NCBI RefSeq assembly: GCF_005484985.1
Contig: NZ_CP027942.1
Span: 1,116,001-1,180,000 of the forward strand
Direction of reading: 5' to 3'
DNA: 64,000 nt
Source: Agrococcus sp. SGAir0287
GTDB lineage: Bacteria > Actinomycetota > Actinomycetes > Actinomycetales > Microbacteriaceae
Position numbers and translations under genes: made by a program. This document shows positions 24,362-32,749 of this stretch, piece after piece. A model generated the notes under the pieces. It had not been told where the DNA came from. It did no database searches and worked only from the letters and a program-made list of their open reading frames with translations. Each line of letters starts with the position of its first letter. Within the stretch, counting starts at the first letter, position 1.

Positions 24362-25912
24362 GTGGATGCGGTGGTCGCGCCCGACGGCGACGCGTGGGAG
24401 GTCGCCCTCGTCGGCGACGACGGCGCGCTGCGCGAGCGCCGCCGCGTCCACGACCTGCCCGCTGCGGTGGCAGCCCTCGAGCCCGAGCGACCGCGGTGGG
24501 TGTGGCAGGACTCGTCGCGCGTCGTGCCGACGCTCCTCGCCGCGGGCGTCGCCATCGAGCGCGCTCGCGACCTGCGGCTGTGCCACCGCATCCTCGCCGA
24601 CGCCGGCCGCATGACGCTCGACGCGCGATGGACTCGTCGGCTGCGCGCACCCGACGGTGCGCTCTTCTCGCTCGAGGAGGCGCCCGAGACGGTGGCGGCG
24701 GTCGCCTCCGAGCTCGCGCGGCAGGAGGCCGCCGTCGCCGGCGACGCGTCGATGCGCATGCTGCTCGGCGCCGAGTCGACCGGCGCCCTCATCGCCGAGG
24801 AGCTGCTGCACGTCGGCCTGCCATGGTCCGCCGCCGAGCACGATCGTCTGCTCGCCGAGGCGCTCGGGCCGCGACCGATCGCGGGGCGCCCGTCGAGGCT
24901 GCAGGCGCTCGCCGACGAGGTCGACGCGGAGCTGGGGCAGCACGTGAGCATCGACTCGGCGCCCGAGCTGCTGCGTGCGCTGCGCGCGGCGGGTCTCGAC
25001 GTGCGCTCGACGTCGCGGTGGGAGCTGCGCGACGTCGATCACCCCGTCGTCGAGCCGCTCGTCGCGTACAAGCGCCTCTACCGGCTGTGGACGGCGAACG
25101 GCTGGCAGTGGGCCGACGAGTGGGTGCGCGATGGACGCTTCCACGCCGAGTACGTGCCCGCGGGCGTCGTGACCGGGCGCTGGGCGACCGCGGGCGGCGG
25201 CGCGATGCAGATCGCCAAGCAGGTGCGAGGCGCGGTCGTCGCCGATCCGGGCTGGCGGCTCGTGGTGGCGGACGCCGCGCAGCTCGAGCCGCGCGTGCTG
25301 GCGGCGATGGCGCGCGACGAGGCGCTCGCCGAGGCCGCGGTCGGCGACCTGTACGAGGGGCTCGTCGACGACGGCGTCGTGGAGTCGCGGCCGAAGGCGA
25401 AGGTCGCGATGCTCGGGGCGCTCTACGGAGGCACGTCGGGCGACTCCGGCCGGCTCGTGCCGAACCTGCGCCGCGCGTATCCGCGAGCGATGCGCGTCGT
25501 CGACGAGGCGGCGGCGACGGGGGAGCGCGGCGGCCTCGTGCGCACGTGGCTCGGCCGCACGAGCCCGCCGATGCCGCAGGGGCCGGAGGGGATGGCCGAC
25601 CGCGACGTCATCTCGCGCGAGCGCGCCTGGGGGCGCTTCACGCGCAACTTCGTCGTGCAGGGCTCGGCCGCCGAGTGGGCGCTGTGCTGGATGGCGCTGC
25701 TGCGGCGCAGCCTGCGCGCGGGCGGCGGCGAGCTCGTCTACTTCCTGCACGACGAGGTCATCGTCCACGCGCCCCAGGAGCGGGCGGAGGCGGTCGCCGA
25801 CGAGATCCGCGCCGCGGCCGACGGTGCGGGTCGGATGCTCTTCGGCACCTTCCCCATCGCGTTCCCCGTCGACGCGCGCATCGTCGACGACTACGGCGCC
25901 GCGAACGACTGA
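24362..25912 (+). CDS. A-family DNA polymerase-like protein (PolA-related)
   Basis: This 516-residue protein corresponds to the actinobacterial proteins annotated as bifunctional 3'-5' exonuclease/DNA polymerase. Motif A reads VVADAAQLEPRVLAAM, retaining the catalytic Asp. Motif B is KAKVAMLGALYGG, and motif C YFLHDEVIV keeps the catalytic Asp-Glu. The N-terminal 160 residues are in the exonuclease position, but I see no convincing set of DEDD metal ligands. It is far shorter than PolA (about 880) and lacks the 5' nuclease. The GTG start follows TAGCGT (24350-24355) by 6 nt. A role in repair or lesion bypass is inferred. Confidence 0.85.
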   Translation: MDAVVAPDGDAWEVALVGDDGALRERRRVHDLPAAVAALEPERPRWVWQDSSRVVPTLLAAGVAIERARDLRLCHRILADAGRMTLDARWTRRLRAPDGALFSLEEAPETVAAVASELARQEAAVAGDASMRMLLGAESTGALIAEELLHVGLPWSAAEHDRLLAEALGPRPIAGRPSRLQALADEVDAELGQHVSIDSAPELLRALRAAGLDVRSTSRWELRDVDHPVVEPLVAYKRLYRLWTANGWQWADEWVRDGRFHAEYVPAGVVTGRWATAGGGAMQIAKQVRGAVVADPGWRLVVADAAQLEPRVLAAMARDEALAEAAVGDLYEGLVDDGVVESRPKAKVAMLGALYGGTSGDSGRLVPNLRRAYPRAMRVVDEAAATGERGGLVRTWLGRTSPPMPQGPEGMADRDVISRERAWGRFTRNFVVQGSAAEWALCWMALLRRSLRAGGGELVYFLHDEVIVHAPQERAEAVADEIRAAADGAGRMLFGTFPIAFPVDARIVDDYGAAND

Positions 25913-25977
25913 TCGCCGGGACGACGCCCGTGGCGGACGCGGGTCCCGCACGAGCGCGCCCGGCGTAGCGTGGAGGC

Positions 25978-27411
25978 ATGCGCTTCCTGCAGCCGCCCCC
26001 GCCGCACGACCTCACCTACTCGGACGTCTTCCTCGTGCCGAGCCGCTCGGACGTCGGCAGCCGCATGGCCGTGGACCTCGCGCCCGACGACGGCACGGGT
26101 GCGACGCTGCCGATCGTGGCGGCGAACATGAACTCCGTCACGGGCCCGCTGCTCGCGGCGACGCTCGCGCGCCGCGGTGGCCTCGCGGTGCTGACGCAGG
26201 ACCACGACCTCGACGACACGATCGCGGCGATCGCCTGGGTGAAGGCGCAGCCCGTCGAGCTCGCCTCCGCCCAGCTCGCGACCGAGGACGAGCTCGTCGC
26301 CGACGTGCTGCTGCGCGTGCCCGCCGTCGAGGGGCACGGCATCGTCGTCGTGCGGGACGACGCGTACGTCGGCGCGATCGCAGCCCGGCGCCTGGGCCAG
26401 GCGCTGCCGGACGCGCGCATCGGGGACCTCCTGCACGGCTCGATCGAGCCGCTCGGTCCCGAGGACGTCGTCGACGCGCGCACGGCCTTCGACGCCGTGC
26501 ACGCGCGCGGCGTCGACTTCGCCGCCGTCGTCGAGGACGGCCGCGTGCTCGGCACCGTGAGCCCGCGCACCGCGCTGCGCTCGGCGCTGTACCGCCCCGC
26601 GCTCGACGCGGAGGGCCGGCTGCGCGTCGCCGTGGCCGTCAGCATCAACGGCGACCCCGGCGCCAAGGCGAGCGCGCTCGTCGACGCCGGCGCCGACGTC
26701 GTCGTCATCGACACGGCGCACGGTCACCAGGGCGGGATGCTGCGCGCCATCGAGGCGGTGCGCGCCGCGGTCGACGTGCCCATCGTCGCGGGCAACGTCG
26801 TCACGGCATCCGCCGTGCGCGACCTCGTGCAGGCTGGCGCCGACATCCTCAAGGTCGGCGTCGGGCCAGGCGCCATGTGCACGACGCGCATGATGACCGC
26901 CGTGGGTCGCCCGCAGCTGTCGGCCGTGCTCGAGACCGCGGAGGAGGCCATCGGGCTCGGCGCGCGCGTGTGGGCCGACGGCGGCGTCCGCTACCCGCGC
27001 GACGTGGCGCTCGCGCTCGCCGCCGGCGCGTCGAGCGTCATGATCGGCTCGTGGTTCGCCGGCACGATCGAGGCGCCGGGCCGACTGCAGCGCGACGAGC
27101 GCGGGCGACTCTACAAGGAGTCGTGGGGCATGGCGTCGACGAAGGCCGTGCGCGGGCGCTTCGGCGACCTGCCCGCCTTCGAGCTCGCGTCGAAGACCCT
27201 CTTCGCCGAGGGCATCTCGTCCTCGACGATCCTGCTCGATCCGCTGCGTCCGAGCGTCGAGGACCTGCTCGACATGATCACGTCGGGCGTGCGCTCGTCC
27301 GCGACGTACGCGGGCGCCTCGTCCATCGCCGAGTTCCGCGAGCGCGCCGTCGTCGGCGTGCAGTCGGCCGCCGGCTACGAGGAGGGCAAGGCGCTGCCCG
27401 TCTCCTGGTGA
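25978..27411 (+). CDS. guaB1: GuaB1-type IMP dehydrogenase relative, probable GMP reductase
   Basis: This 477-residue IMPDH/GMPR-family barrel has the nucleotide loop GVGPGAMCTTRMMT with the catalytic Cys, DTAHGH and ADGGVRYPRD, with two CBS domains inserted at about residues 95-210. The sequence is of the GuaB1 subgroup (annotated in actinobacteria as IMPDH-related), which has been characterised in mycobacteria as a GMP reductase, so conversion of GMP to IMP is more likely than XMP synthesis. The ATG follows TAGCGT (25966-25971) by 6 nt, a leaderless start. Confidence 0.9.
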   Translation: MRFLQPPPPHDLTYSDVFLVPSRSDVGSRMAVDLAPDDGTGATLPIVAANMNSVTGPLLAATLARRGGLAVLTQDHDLDDTIAAIAWVKAQPVELASAQLATEDELVADVLLRVPAVEGHGIVVVRDDAYVGAIAARRLGQALPDARIGDLLHGSIEPLGPEDVVDARTAFDAVHARGVDFAAVVEDGRVLGTVSPRTALRSALYRPALDAEGRLRVAVAVSINGDPGAKASALVDAGADVVVIDTAHGHQGGMLRAIEAVRAAVDVPIVAGNVVTASAVRDLVQAGADILKVGVGPGAMCTTRMMTAVGRPQLSAVLETAEEAIGLGARVWADGGVRYPRDVALALAAGASSVMIGSWFAGTIEAPGRLQRDERGRLYKESWGMASTKAVRGRFGDLPAFELASKTLFAEGISSSTILLDPLRPSVEDLLDMITSGVRSSATYAGASSIAEFRERAVVGVQSAAGYEEGKALPVSW

Positions 27412-27466
27412 GCGCGCGCGCCGCGCATGCGGCACGCACGCGGCACGGGGGCAGTACGATGCTGCG

Positions 27467-27550
27467 GTGAGCGACGAGCACCATAGTCCCTGGGGCGGAC
27501 GCCCCAGCACCCCCCGCCAGGCTCCCGTGCCCATCGGACGCATCCGATGA
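27467..27550 (+). CDS. Candidate 27-codon leaderless leader ORF coupled to the CNNM operon
   Basis: GTG at 27467 follows TACGAT (27455-27460) by exactly 6 nt, the window's standard leaderless geometry. The 27-codon frame ends in a TGA that overlaps the ATG of the CNNM gene as ATGA. The peptide starts VSDEHHSPWGGRPSTPRQ and ends GRIR; it is Pro/Arg-rich with no membrane segment. A 7-bp hairpin is embedded in it. There is no other promoter-like box and no Shine-Dalgarno sequence before the CNNM ATG, so re-initiation from this ORF is the simplest route to expression. I recognise no homologue. Confidence 0.5.
   Translation: MSDEHHSPWGGRPSTPRQAPVPIGRIR
27490..27507 (+). promoter_or_regulatory. 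Hairpin inside the CNNM leader ORF
   Basis: CTGGGGC and GCCCCAG pair around the 4-nt loop GGAC, centred on codons 9-13 of the leader ORF. It could pause ribosomes or RNA polymerase, or be neutral. Confidence 0.45.
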
Positions 27551-28869
27551 TCGAGCAGCTGCCCTGGCTCTTCATCCTGATCGGCGTCGTCCTCACGGTC
27601 GGCACCGGGTACTTCGTCGCGAGCGAGTTCTCGCTCGTCAACCTCGACCGCTCCGAGCTCGAGGCGCAGCAGCAGCGCGGCGAGGCGAACCACGCCGGCG
27701 TCATCGCGGCGCTGAAGCAGACCTCGACGCACCTGTCGAGCGCGCAGCTCGGCATCACGCTCACGACGCTGCTCACGGGCTACACGATGGAGCCGGCGAT
27801 CTCGCACCTCCTCGCGCCCGTGCTCGAAGGATGGGGCGTGCCGGACGAGATCGCACCGGGCGTCTCGCTCACGATCGCGATCGCGCTCGCGACCCTGCTG
27901 TCGATGATCGTCGGCGAGCTCGTGCCGAAGAACTTCGCCCTCGCCGTGCCGCTCGCGACCGCGAAGGTCGTCACCCCGTTCCAGCGCGCCTTCACCTTCC
28001 TCCTGAAGCCGGCCGTGCTGCTGCTCAACGGCTCCGCCAACGGCATCCTGCGCTCGATCGGCATCGAGCCGAAGGAGGAGCTCTCGGGCGCGCGCACCGC
28101 CGACGAGCTCTCGTCGCTCGTGCGCCGCTCCGCGATGGAGGGTCTGCTCGACGCCGACCAGGCGACGCTCCTGTCGCGCACCCTGCGGCTGTCCGAGCTC
28201 ACCGCCGGCGACGTCATGACGCCGCGCCCGCGCGTCGAGGCCATCGACCGCGAGCGCACCGTCGCCGACGTGCTCGAACTCGCCCGCACGACGGGGCTGT
28301 CGCGCTTCCCGGTGTACGAGGACGACCTCGACCGCGTCGTCGGCATCGCGCACGTCAAGCAGGCCGTCTCGGTGCCGCGCGAGCGCCGCGGCGACGTGCC
28401 CGTGCTCGCGATCGCCGAGGAGCCGCATCGCGTGCCCGAGACGGTCGGCCTGCCGCAGCTGCTCTCGGACCTCAAGGAGCGCGGCTACCAGATGGCGATC
28501 GTCGTCGACGAGTACGGCGGCACCGCGGGCCTCGCGACCCTCGAGGATCTCGTGGAGGAGATGGTCGGCGAGGTGAGCGACGAGCACGACCGGCTCCGCC
28601 CGGAGATCGTGCGCGCACCCGGATGGGTCGCGTTCCCCGGGCTCCTGCGCCCCGATGAGCTGCGCGAGCGCGCGGGCGTCGAGATCCCCGAGGAAGGGCC
28701 GTACGAGACGGTCGCCGGCTACGTCGTCGCCGAGCTCGGTCGCCTGCCCGTCGTCGGCGACGAGGTCGCCGTCGACGGCGGGGTGCTGCGCGTCGAGCGC
28801 CTCGACGGCCGCAGGATCGACCGCATCCGGTGGGTCCGCACCGCCGAGTCCGAGGAGGTGACCCGATGA
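27547..28869 (+). CDS. CNNM/CorC-family transporter (hemolysin family protein)
   Basis: This 440-residue membrane protein has the CNNM domain (about residues 5-185, four helices, with [16 protein letters not shown] and [10 protein letters not shown]), a CBS pair ([11 protein letters not shown] to [25 protein letters not shown], described by order) and a C-terminal CorC/HlyC transporter-associated domain. The family is linked to Mg or Co efflux and homeostasis, and the hemolysin name is historical. It begins in an ATGA overlap with the leader ORF and ends in an ATGA overlap with a second CNNM gene; the two may form a heterodimer. Confidence 0.9.
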   Translation: MIEQLPWLFILIGVVLTVGTGYFVASEFSLVNLDRSELEAQQQRGEANHAGVIAALKQTSTHLSSAQLGITLTTLLTGYTMEPAISHLLAPVLEGWGVPDEIAPGVSLTIAIALATLLSMIVGELVPKNFALAVPLATAKVVTPFQRAFTFLLKPAVLLLNGSANGILRSIGIEPKEELSGARTADELSSLVRRSAMEGLLDADQATLLSRTLRLSELTAGDVMTPRPRVEAIDRERTVADVLELARTTGLSRFPVYEDDLDRVVGIAHVKQAVSVPRERRGDVPVLAIAEEPHRVPETVGLPQLLSDLKERGYQMAIVVDEYGGTAGLATLEDLVEEMVGEVSDEHDRLRPEIVRAPGWVAFPGLLRPDELRERAGVEIPEEGPYETVAGYVVAELGRLPVVGDEVAVDGGVLRVERLDGRRIDRIRWVRTAESEEVTR

Positions 28870-29903
28870 GCTCCGACGTCGCCGGCATCGTGTGGCTCGT
28901 GGTGCTGCTCGTCGTCAACGCCTTCTTCGTCGGCTCGGAGTTCGCGGTGATCTCGGCGAAGCGCTCGCAGGTCGAGCCGCGCGCCGAGCGAGGCTCGCGG
29001 GCGGCGAAGGCGGCGCTGTGGGCCATGGAGCACGTCTCGCTCATGCTCGCGATGTGCCAGCTCGGCATCACCGTGTGCTCGCTGCTCATCCTGCTCGTGA
29101 GCGAGCCCGCCATCCATCACCTGCTCGCCGTCCCGCTCGGCGCCATCGGGCTGCCGGAGATCGCCGTCGACGGCATCGCGCTGGGCCTCGCGATCGTGAT
29201 CGTGACCTACCTGCACGTCGTGTTCGGCGAGATGGTGCCGAAGAACGCCGCCTTCACGCTGCCCACGGCCGCCGTGCTGCTGCTCGCGCCGCCGCTCGTG
29301 CTGATCTCGCGCGTGTTCCGTCCCGTGATCTGGGCCATGAACTGGATCGCGAACCACATCCTGCGGCTCTTCCGCGTCGAGCCGAAGGACGAGGCGGCGA
29401 GCGCGTTCACGCTCGACGAGGTCGAGACGATCGTCGAGACCTCGAAGCGCGAGGGCCTGCTCGTCGACCCGACCGGCGCCATCTCGAAGATGTTCGAGTT
29501 CACCGAGCGCACGGTCGGCGACGTCGCCATCCCGCTCGACGGCCTCGTGACGCTCTCCGACGACGCGTCGACCGACGACGTGGAGGCCGCGGTGCGCGAG
29601 CACGGCTTCTCGCGCTACGTCATCGTCGACGAGTCCGGCGAGCCGACGGGCTACATCCACCTCAAGGACGTGCTGACGACCGACGATCCGACCGCACCCA
29701 TCCCCGCCAAGCGGATCCGGCAGCTCGCGTCGCTGTACGCGGGCGGCGAGGTGGAGGACGCCATCCAGCGGATGCGCTCCTCCGGCAGCCACGTCGCGCG
29801 CGCGTTCGACCAGTCGGGTGCGACGACGGGCGTGCTCTTCCTCGAGGACTGCATCGAGGAGCTCGTCGGCGAGGTCCGCGACGCCACGAGGCGGCTCGGC
29901 TGA
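28866..29903 (+). CDS. Second CNNM/CBS transporter
   Basis: This 345-residue protein is paralogous to the preceding one: LVVNAFFVGSEFAVISAKRSQ, MCQLGITVCSLLI, FGEMVPKNAAF, then a CBS pair ending TTGVLFLEDCIEELVGEV. It lacks the C-terminal CorC/HlyC domain. In this second copy the first CBS is short and diverged. Tandem CNNM pairs of this long-plus-short type are common in actinobacteria. Translation is coupled (ATGA). Confidence 0.9.
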   Translation: MSSDVAGIVWLVVLLVVNAFFVGSEFAVISAKRSQVEPRAERGSRAAKAALWAMEHVSLMLAMCQLGITVCSLLILLVSEPAIHHLLAVPLGAIGLPEIAVDGIALGLAIVIVTYLHVVFGEMVPKNAAFTLPTAAVLLLAPPLVLISRVFRPVIWAMNWIANHILRLFRVEPKDEAASAFTLDEVETIVETSKREGLLVDPTGAISKMFEFTERTVGDVAIPLDGLVTLSDDASTDDVEAAVREHGFSRYVIVDESGEPTGYIHLKDVLTTDDPTAPIPAKRIRQLASLYAGGEVEDAIQRMRSSGSHVARAFDQSGATTGVLFLEDCIEELVGEVRDATRRLG

Positions 29904-29914
29904 GCGGCGGCGCG

Positions 29915-31075
29915 GTGCTGCGCTCGCGGCTGCTGCCGTGGGCGGCCTTCGTCGCCGTCCACGGCCTCGTCGCGGCGCTGAACCACCCGGACGTGTCGAC
30001 CGCGTTCGGCGACGTGCGCAGCGTCTACCCGTGGTGGGCGTCGCGCGCGATGCAGGGCGACGTCGTCGGCATCGACGAGCCGTGGGTGTACCCGATCCTC
30101 GCGTGGCTGCCGATCGCCGCCTCCGCGATCGCGGGGCCCGCGGCGCTGCCGGGCATGTGGCTCGTCGTCGTGACGGTGCTCGACGGCATCGCGTTCTGGC
30201 TGCTGCTGCGCCATCCGCACGGGCTCGCGCCGGCGTGGACGTGGCTCGCGCTCATGGCGCTGCTGGGGCCCATCGTCGTCGGACGCATCGACTCCATCAC
30301 GATGCCGATCGCGGTCGCCGGCGTCGTGGCGACGTGGTCGGGCAGGCATGCGCTCGCTGCCGCCGCGTTCACCGTGGGCGCATGGACGAAGATCTGGCCG
30401 GGCGTCCTCTGGCTCGCGCAGCTCGTCGTGCGGCCCGCGCGGCTCGTGACCGTCGCGGTCGCGGCGGGCGTGACGGCCGTCGTCATGCTCGTCGCGCTCG
30501 CCCTCGGCGCCGGCGGCAACGTGCTGTCGTTCCTCACCTGGCAGGGGGAGCGCGGCCTGCAGATCGAGGCCGTGCTCGCGACGCCCTTCCACTGGCTGGG
30601 CGCGCCGCTCGGCTACGACGACGTGCAGCTGACGTACGAGCTGCAGACGCCCGCGGCGGACGCCGTCGCCGCCGTCGCGACGCCGATCCTGGTCGTGGCG
30701 ACGCTGCTCGTCGCAGGCCTCGGCGTGCTGGCAGTGCGCCGCGGCGTCGATCGCGACCAGGCGGGTGCGTGGCTCGCCGTCGCGCTCGTCACGACGCTCA
30801 TCGTCACGAACCCCGTCGGATCGCCGCAGTTCGCCATCTGGCTGATCGCCCCGGCGCTGCTGCTCGTCGGCATCCGCGCCTGGGACGGCGTCGCCGTGAT
30901 CGTCGTGCTCTGCGGCCTCACGCAGCTCTGCTACCCGTGGCTCTACGGCGAGGTCGTGGGGCAGAACGCCATCGGCCTCGTCGTGCTCACCCTGCGCAAC
31001 GCCGGATACCTCGTGCTGCTGGGGCTCGCCGCGTTGCGGCTGCTGCGGCTGCCGCAGGTCGCCGGCGCTCGCTGA
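29915..31075 (+). CDS. GT87/DUF2029-like integral membrane protein
   Basis: This 386-residue protein has about 9-10 membrane helices. WWASRAMQGDVVGIDEPWVYP in the first outer loop, VGRIDSITMPIA and GAWTKIWPGVLWLA recall the DUF2029/glycosyltransferase 87 family, polyprenyl-phosphomannose-dependent mannosyltransferases. The match is moderate and the acceptor is unknown. GTG at 29915 is 11 nt after the second CNNM gene, so it probably belongs to the same transcript. A slightly different start cannot be excluded. Confidence 0.68.
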   Translation: MLRSRLLPWAAFVAVHGLVAALNHPDVSTAFGDVRSVYPWWASRAMQGDVVGIDEPWVYPILAWLPIAASAIAGPAALPGMWLVVVTVLDGIAFWLLLRHPHGLAPAWTWLALMALLGPIVVGRIDSITMPIAVAGVVATWSGRHALAAAAFTVGAWTKIWPGVLWLAQLVVRPARLVTVAVAAGVTAVVMLVALALGAGGNVLSFLTWQGERGLQIEAVLATPFHWLGAPLGYDDVQLTYELQTPAADAVAAVATPILVVATLLVAGLGVLAVRRGVDRDQAGAWLAVALVTTLIVTNPVGSPQFAIWLIAPALLLVGIRAWDGVAVIVVLCGLTQLCYPWLYGEVVGQNAIGLVVLTLRNAGYLVLLGLAALRLLRLPQVAGAR

Positions 31076-31086
31076 CGCGCCCATCG

Positions 31087-31211
31087 GCTGGTCGAGGAGG
31101 GAGACCACGCGACGAGCCCGCGCGACGCGACCATGCGCATGACCGGGCGGGAGCGGCGGTCGCGTGGTCTCGTGACGCGTGCTCGCTGCGCTCGCGCGCT
31201 CCTCGACCAGC
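31087..31211. repeat. Palindromic repeat unit, copy 1
   Basis: The unit is bounded by GCTGGTCGAGGAG (31087-31099) and its perfect reverse complement (31199-31211). Inside, GAGACCACGCGAC (31101-31113) pairs with 31159-31171. The 39 nt at 31148-31186 are identical to 31342-31380 in copy 2. There is no coding sequence. Confidence 0.8.
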
Positions 31212-31253
31212 TGTCGAGCGGCGCGTCCCCATCGTGGGTGGGTTCCACCACCC

Positions 31254-31450
31254 GCTGGTCGAGGAGGCCGCAGCCGACGGCTGCAGCCGTCATGAGACCG
31301 TGCGAGGTGCCCGCTCGACGCGACCACGCGCGCGGCTCGGTCGGGAGCGGCGGTCGCGTGGTCTCGTGACGCGTGCTCGCGAAGCGGATCCGGAGGAGGC
31401 GGCGAGCGCGGCGTGCAGCCGTCGCGAAGGGCGCGCGCTCCTCGACCGGC
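31254..31450. repeat. Palindromic repeat unit, copy 2
   Basis: It starts with the same 13-mer (31254-31266) and ends with its complement, with one mismatch (31438-31450). It contains the 39-nt block shared with copy 1 (31342-31380) and about 70 nt of unit-specific sequence. The two units fill nearly all of the 385-nt gap between the GT87-like gene and convergent metX, and may serve as a terminator region. Confidence 0.78.
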
Positions 31451-31460
31451 TGGTGCGGGG

Positions 31461-32657
31461 TCAGCCGACGAGGTCGGCGAGGAGCGCGCCGACCGCATCC
31501 GTCTCGATGAGGAAGCCGTCGTGGCCGAACTCGCTCGCGAGCACGACGGGCGCGGCACCGGAGACCGAGGTGCGCAGCCCCGCGGCGATGCGCTCCTGGT
31601 CGGCGACGGGGAAGAGCCGATCGGAGTCGATGCCGACCACGAGCGTCTCGGCCGTGATGCGCTCGAGCGCCGCCTCGACGCCTCCGCGGCCGCGACCGAG
31701 GTCGTGCGACGACATCGCGAGCACCAGGCGCACGTAACTGCCGGCGTCGAAGCGTCGCGTGAAGCGGTTGCCGTGCACGTCGAGGTACGACTCCACCTGG
31801 TAGCGGCCGCCGTGGTCGGGGTCGACCGACGACTGCCAGCCGCGTCCGAAGCGACGGTTGAGCTCGTCGGGGGAGCGGTAGTTCACCATCGCCATGCGCC
31901 TGGCGAGCGCGAGGCCGCGATGCGGTCCCTGCCCGTCGGGCTGGTCGTAGTAGTCGCCGCCGAGCCAGTTCGGATCCGACTGCACGGCCTCGAGCTGCAG
32001 CCCGCTGAGCGCGATCTGATCGGCGCTCGACAGCGCGGGAGCCGCGAGCACGGCGGCCTTGCCGACCCGCTCGGGATGCGTCACGGCCCACTCGAGCACG
32101 TGCATGCCGCCCATCGAGCCGCCGACGACCGCGTGCCACCGCTCGACGCCGAGGTGGTCGGCGAGCCTGCGCTGCGCCTCCACCTGGTCGCGGATCGTGA
32201 CCCTCGGGAACCGCGAGGCGAGCTCGCGCCCATCAGGGCCGATCGTCGCGGGCCCCGTCGTGCCCTGGCAGCCGCCGAGCATGTTCGCCGCGACCACGAA
32301 CCAGCGGTCGGTGTCGAGCGGCAGTCCCGGGCCGACGACGCCCGCCCACCAGCCGCTCGTCGCGTGACCGGGACCGGCGGGGCCGACGACGTGGCTGTCG
32401 CCCGTCAGCGCGTGGTTCACGAGGATCGCGTTGTCGCGGCTCGCGCTCAGGGTGCCCCACGTCTCGTACGCCACGACGACGTTGGGGATCGTCGCACCGT
32501 GCTCGGTGACGACGTCGCCGACGCGGGCGAATCGACGCGCGCCGGGATCGTCGCCCGGCCGCCACGCTCCCGTGACGGGCACGGGGGTGGGGTCGAGCAG
32601 GAGGTGCGAGGGGACGCGGGCCGACGGCTGGACGTCGTCCGAGAGCTGCCAGTCCAT
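31461..32657 (-). CDS. metX: Homoserine O-acetyltransferase
   Basis: This 398-residue alpha/beta-hydrolase acetylates homoserine for methionine synthesis. The nucleophile is Ser181 in VVGGSMGGM. The acid and base are near IDSDRLFPV and EFGHDGFLIE. ANMLGGCQGTTGP and YETWGTL are family motifs. The ATG at 32657 follows GAGGAT by 6 nt, a weaker version of the local leaderless box. It lies downstream of metY, which uses its product, but a strong terminator separates them. Confidence 0.95.
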   Translation of the reverse strand: MDWQLSDDVQPSARVPSHLLLDPTPVPVTGAWRPGDDPGARRFARVGDVVTEHGATIPNVVVAYETWGTLSASRDNAILVNHALTGDSHVVGPAGPGHATSGWWAGVVGPGLPLDTDRWFVVAANMLGGCQGTTGPATIGPDGRELASRFPRVTIRDQVEAQRRLADHLGVERWHAVVGGSMGGMHVLEWAVTHPERVGKAAVLAAPALSSADQIALSGLQLEAVQSDPNWLGGDYYDQPDGQGPHRGLALARRMAMVNYRSPDELNRRFGRGWQSSVDPDHGGRYQVESYLDVHGNRFTRRFDAGSYVRLVLAMSSHDLGRGRGGVEAALERITAETLVVGIDSDRLFPVADQERIAAGLRTSVSGAAPVVLASEFGHDGFLIETDAVGALLADLVG

Positions 32658-32693
32658 GCATCCATCCTCGCGTGCGCGCGGGTCGTGTTACGG

Positions 32694-32734
32694 CGGATGC
32701 CCCGAGCCGTGCGTCGACAGGCTCGGGGCATCCG
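32694..32734 (-). terminator. Terminator between metY and metX
   Basis: A perfect 15-bp stem (32694-32708 with 32720-32734) with an 11-nt loop lies 15 nt past the metY stop, implying that metX is mainly expressed from its own promoter. Confidence 0.85.
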
Positions 32735-32749
32735 TGCGGGAGGTGGCGC

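Noticed and set aside
31076..31460. CRISPR array from the repeated blocks
   Set aside because: Only two copies of unequal length, with internal palindromes and no regular spacers.
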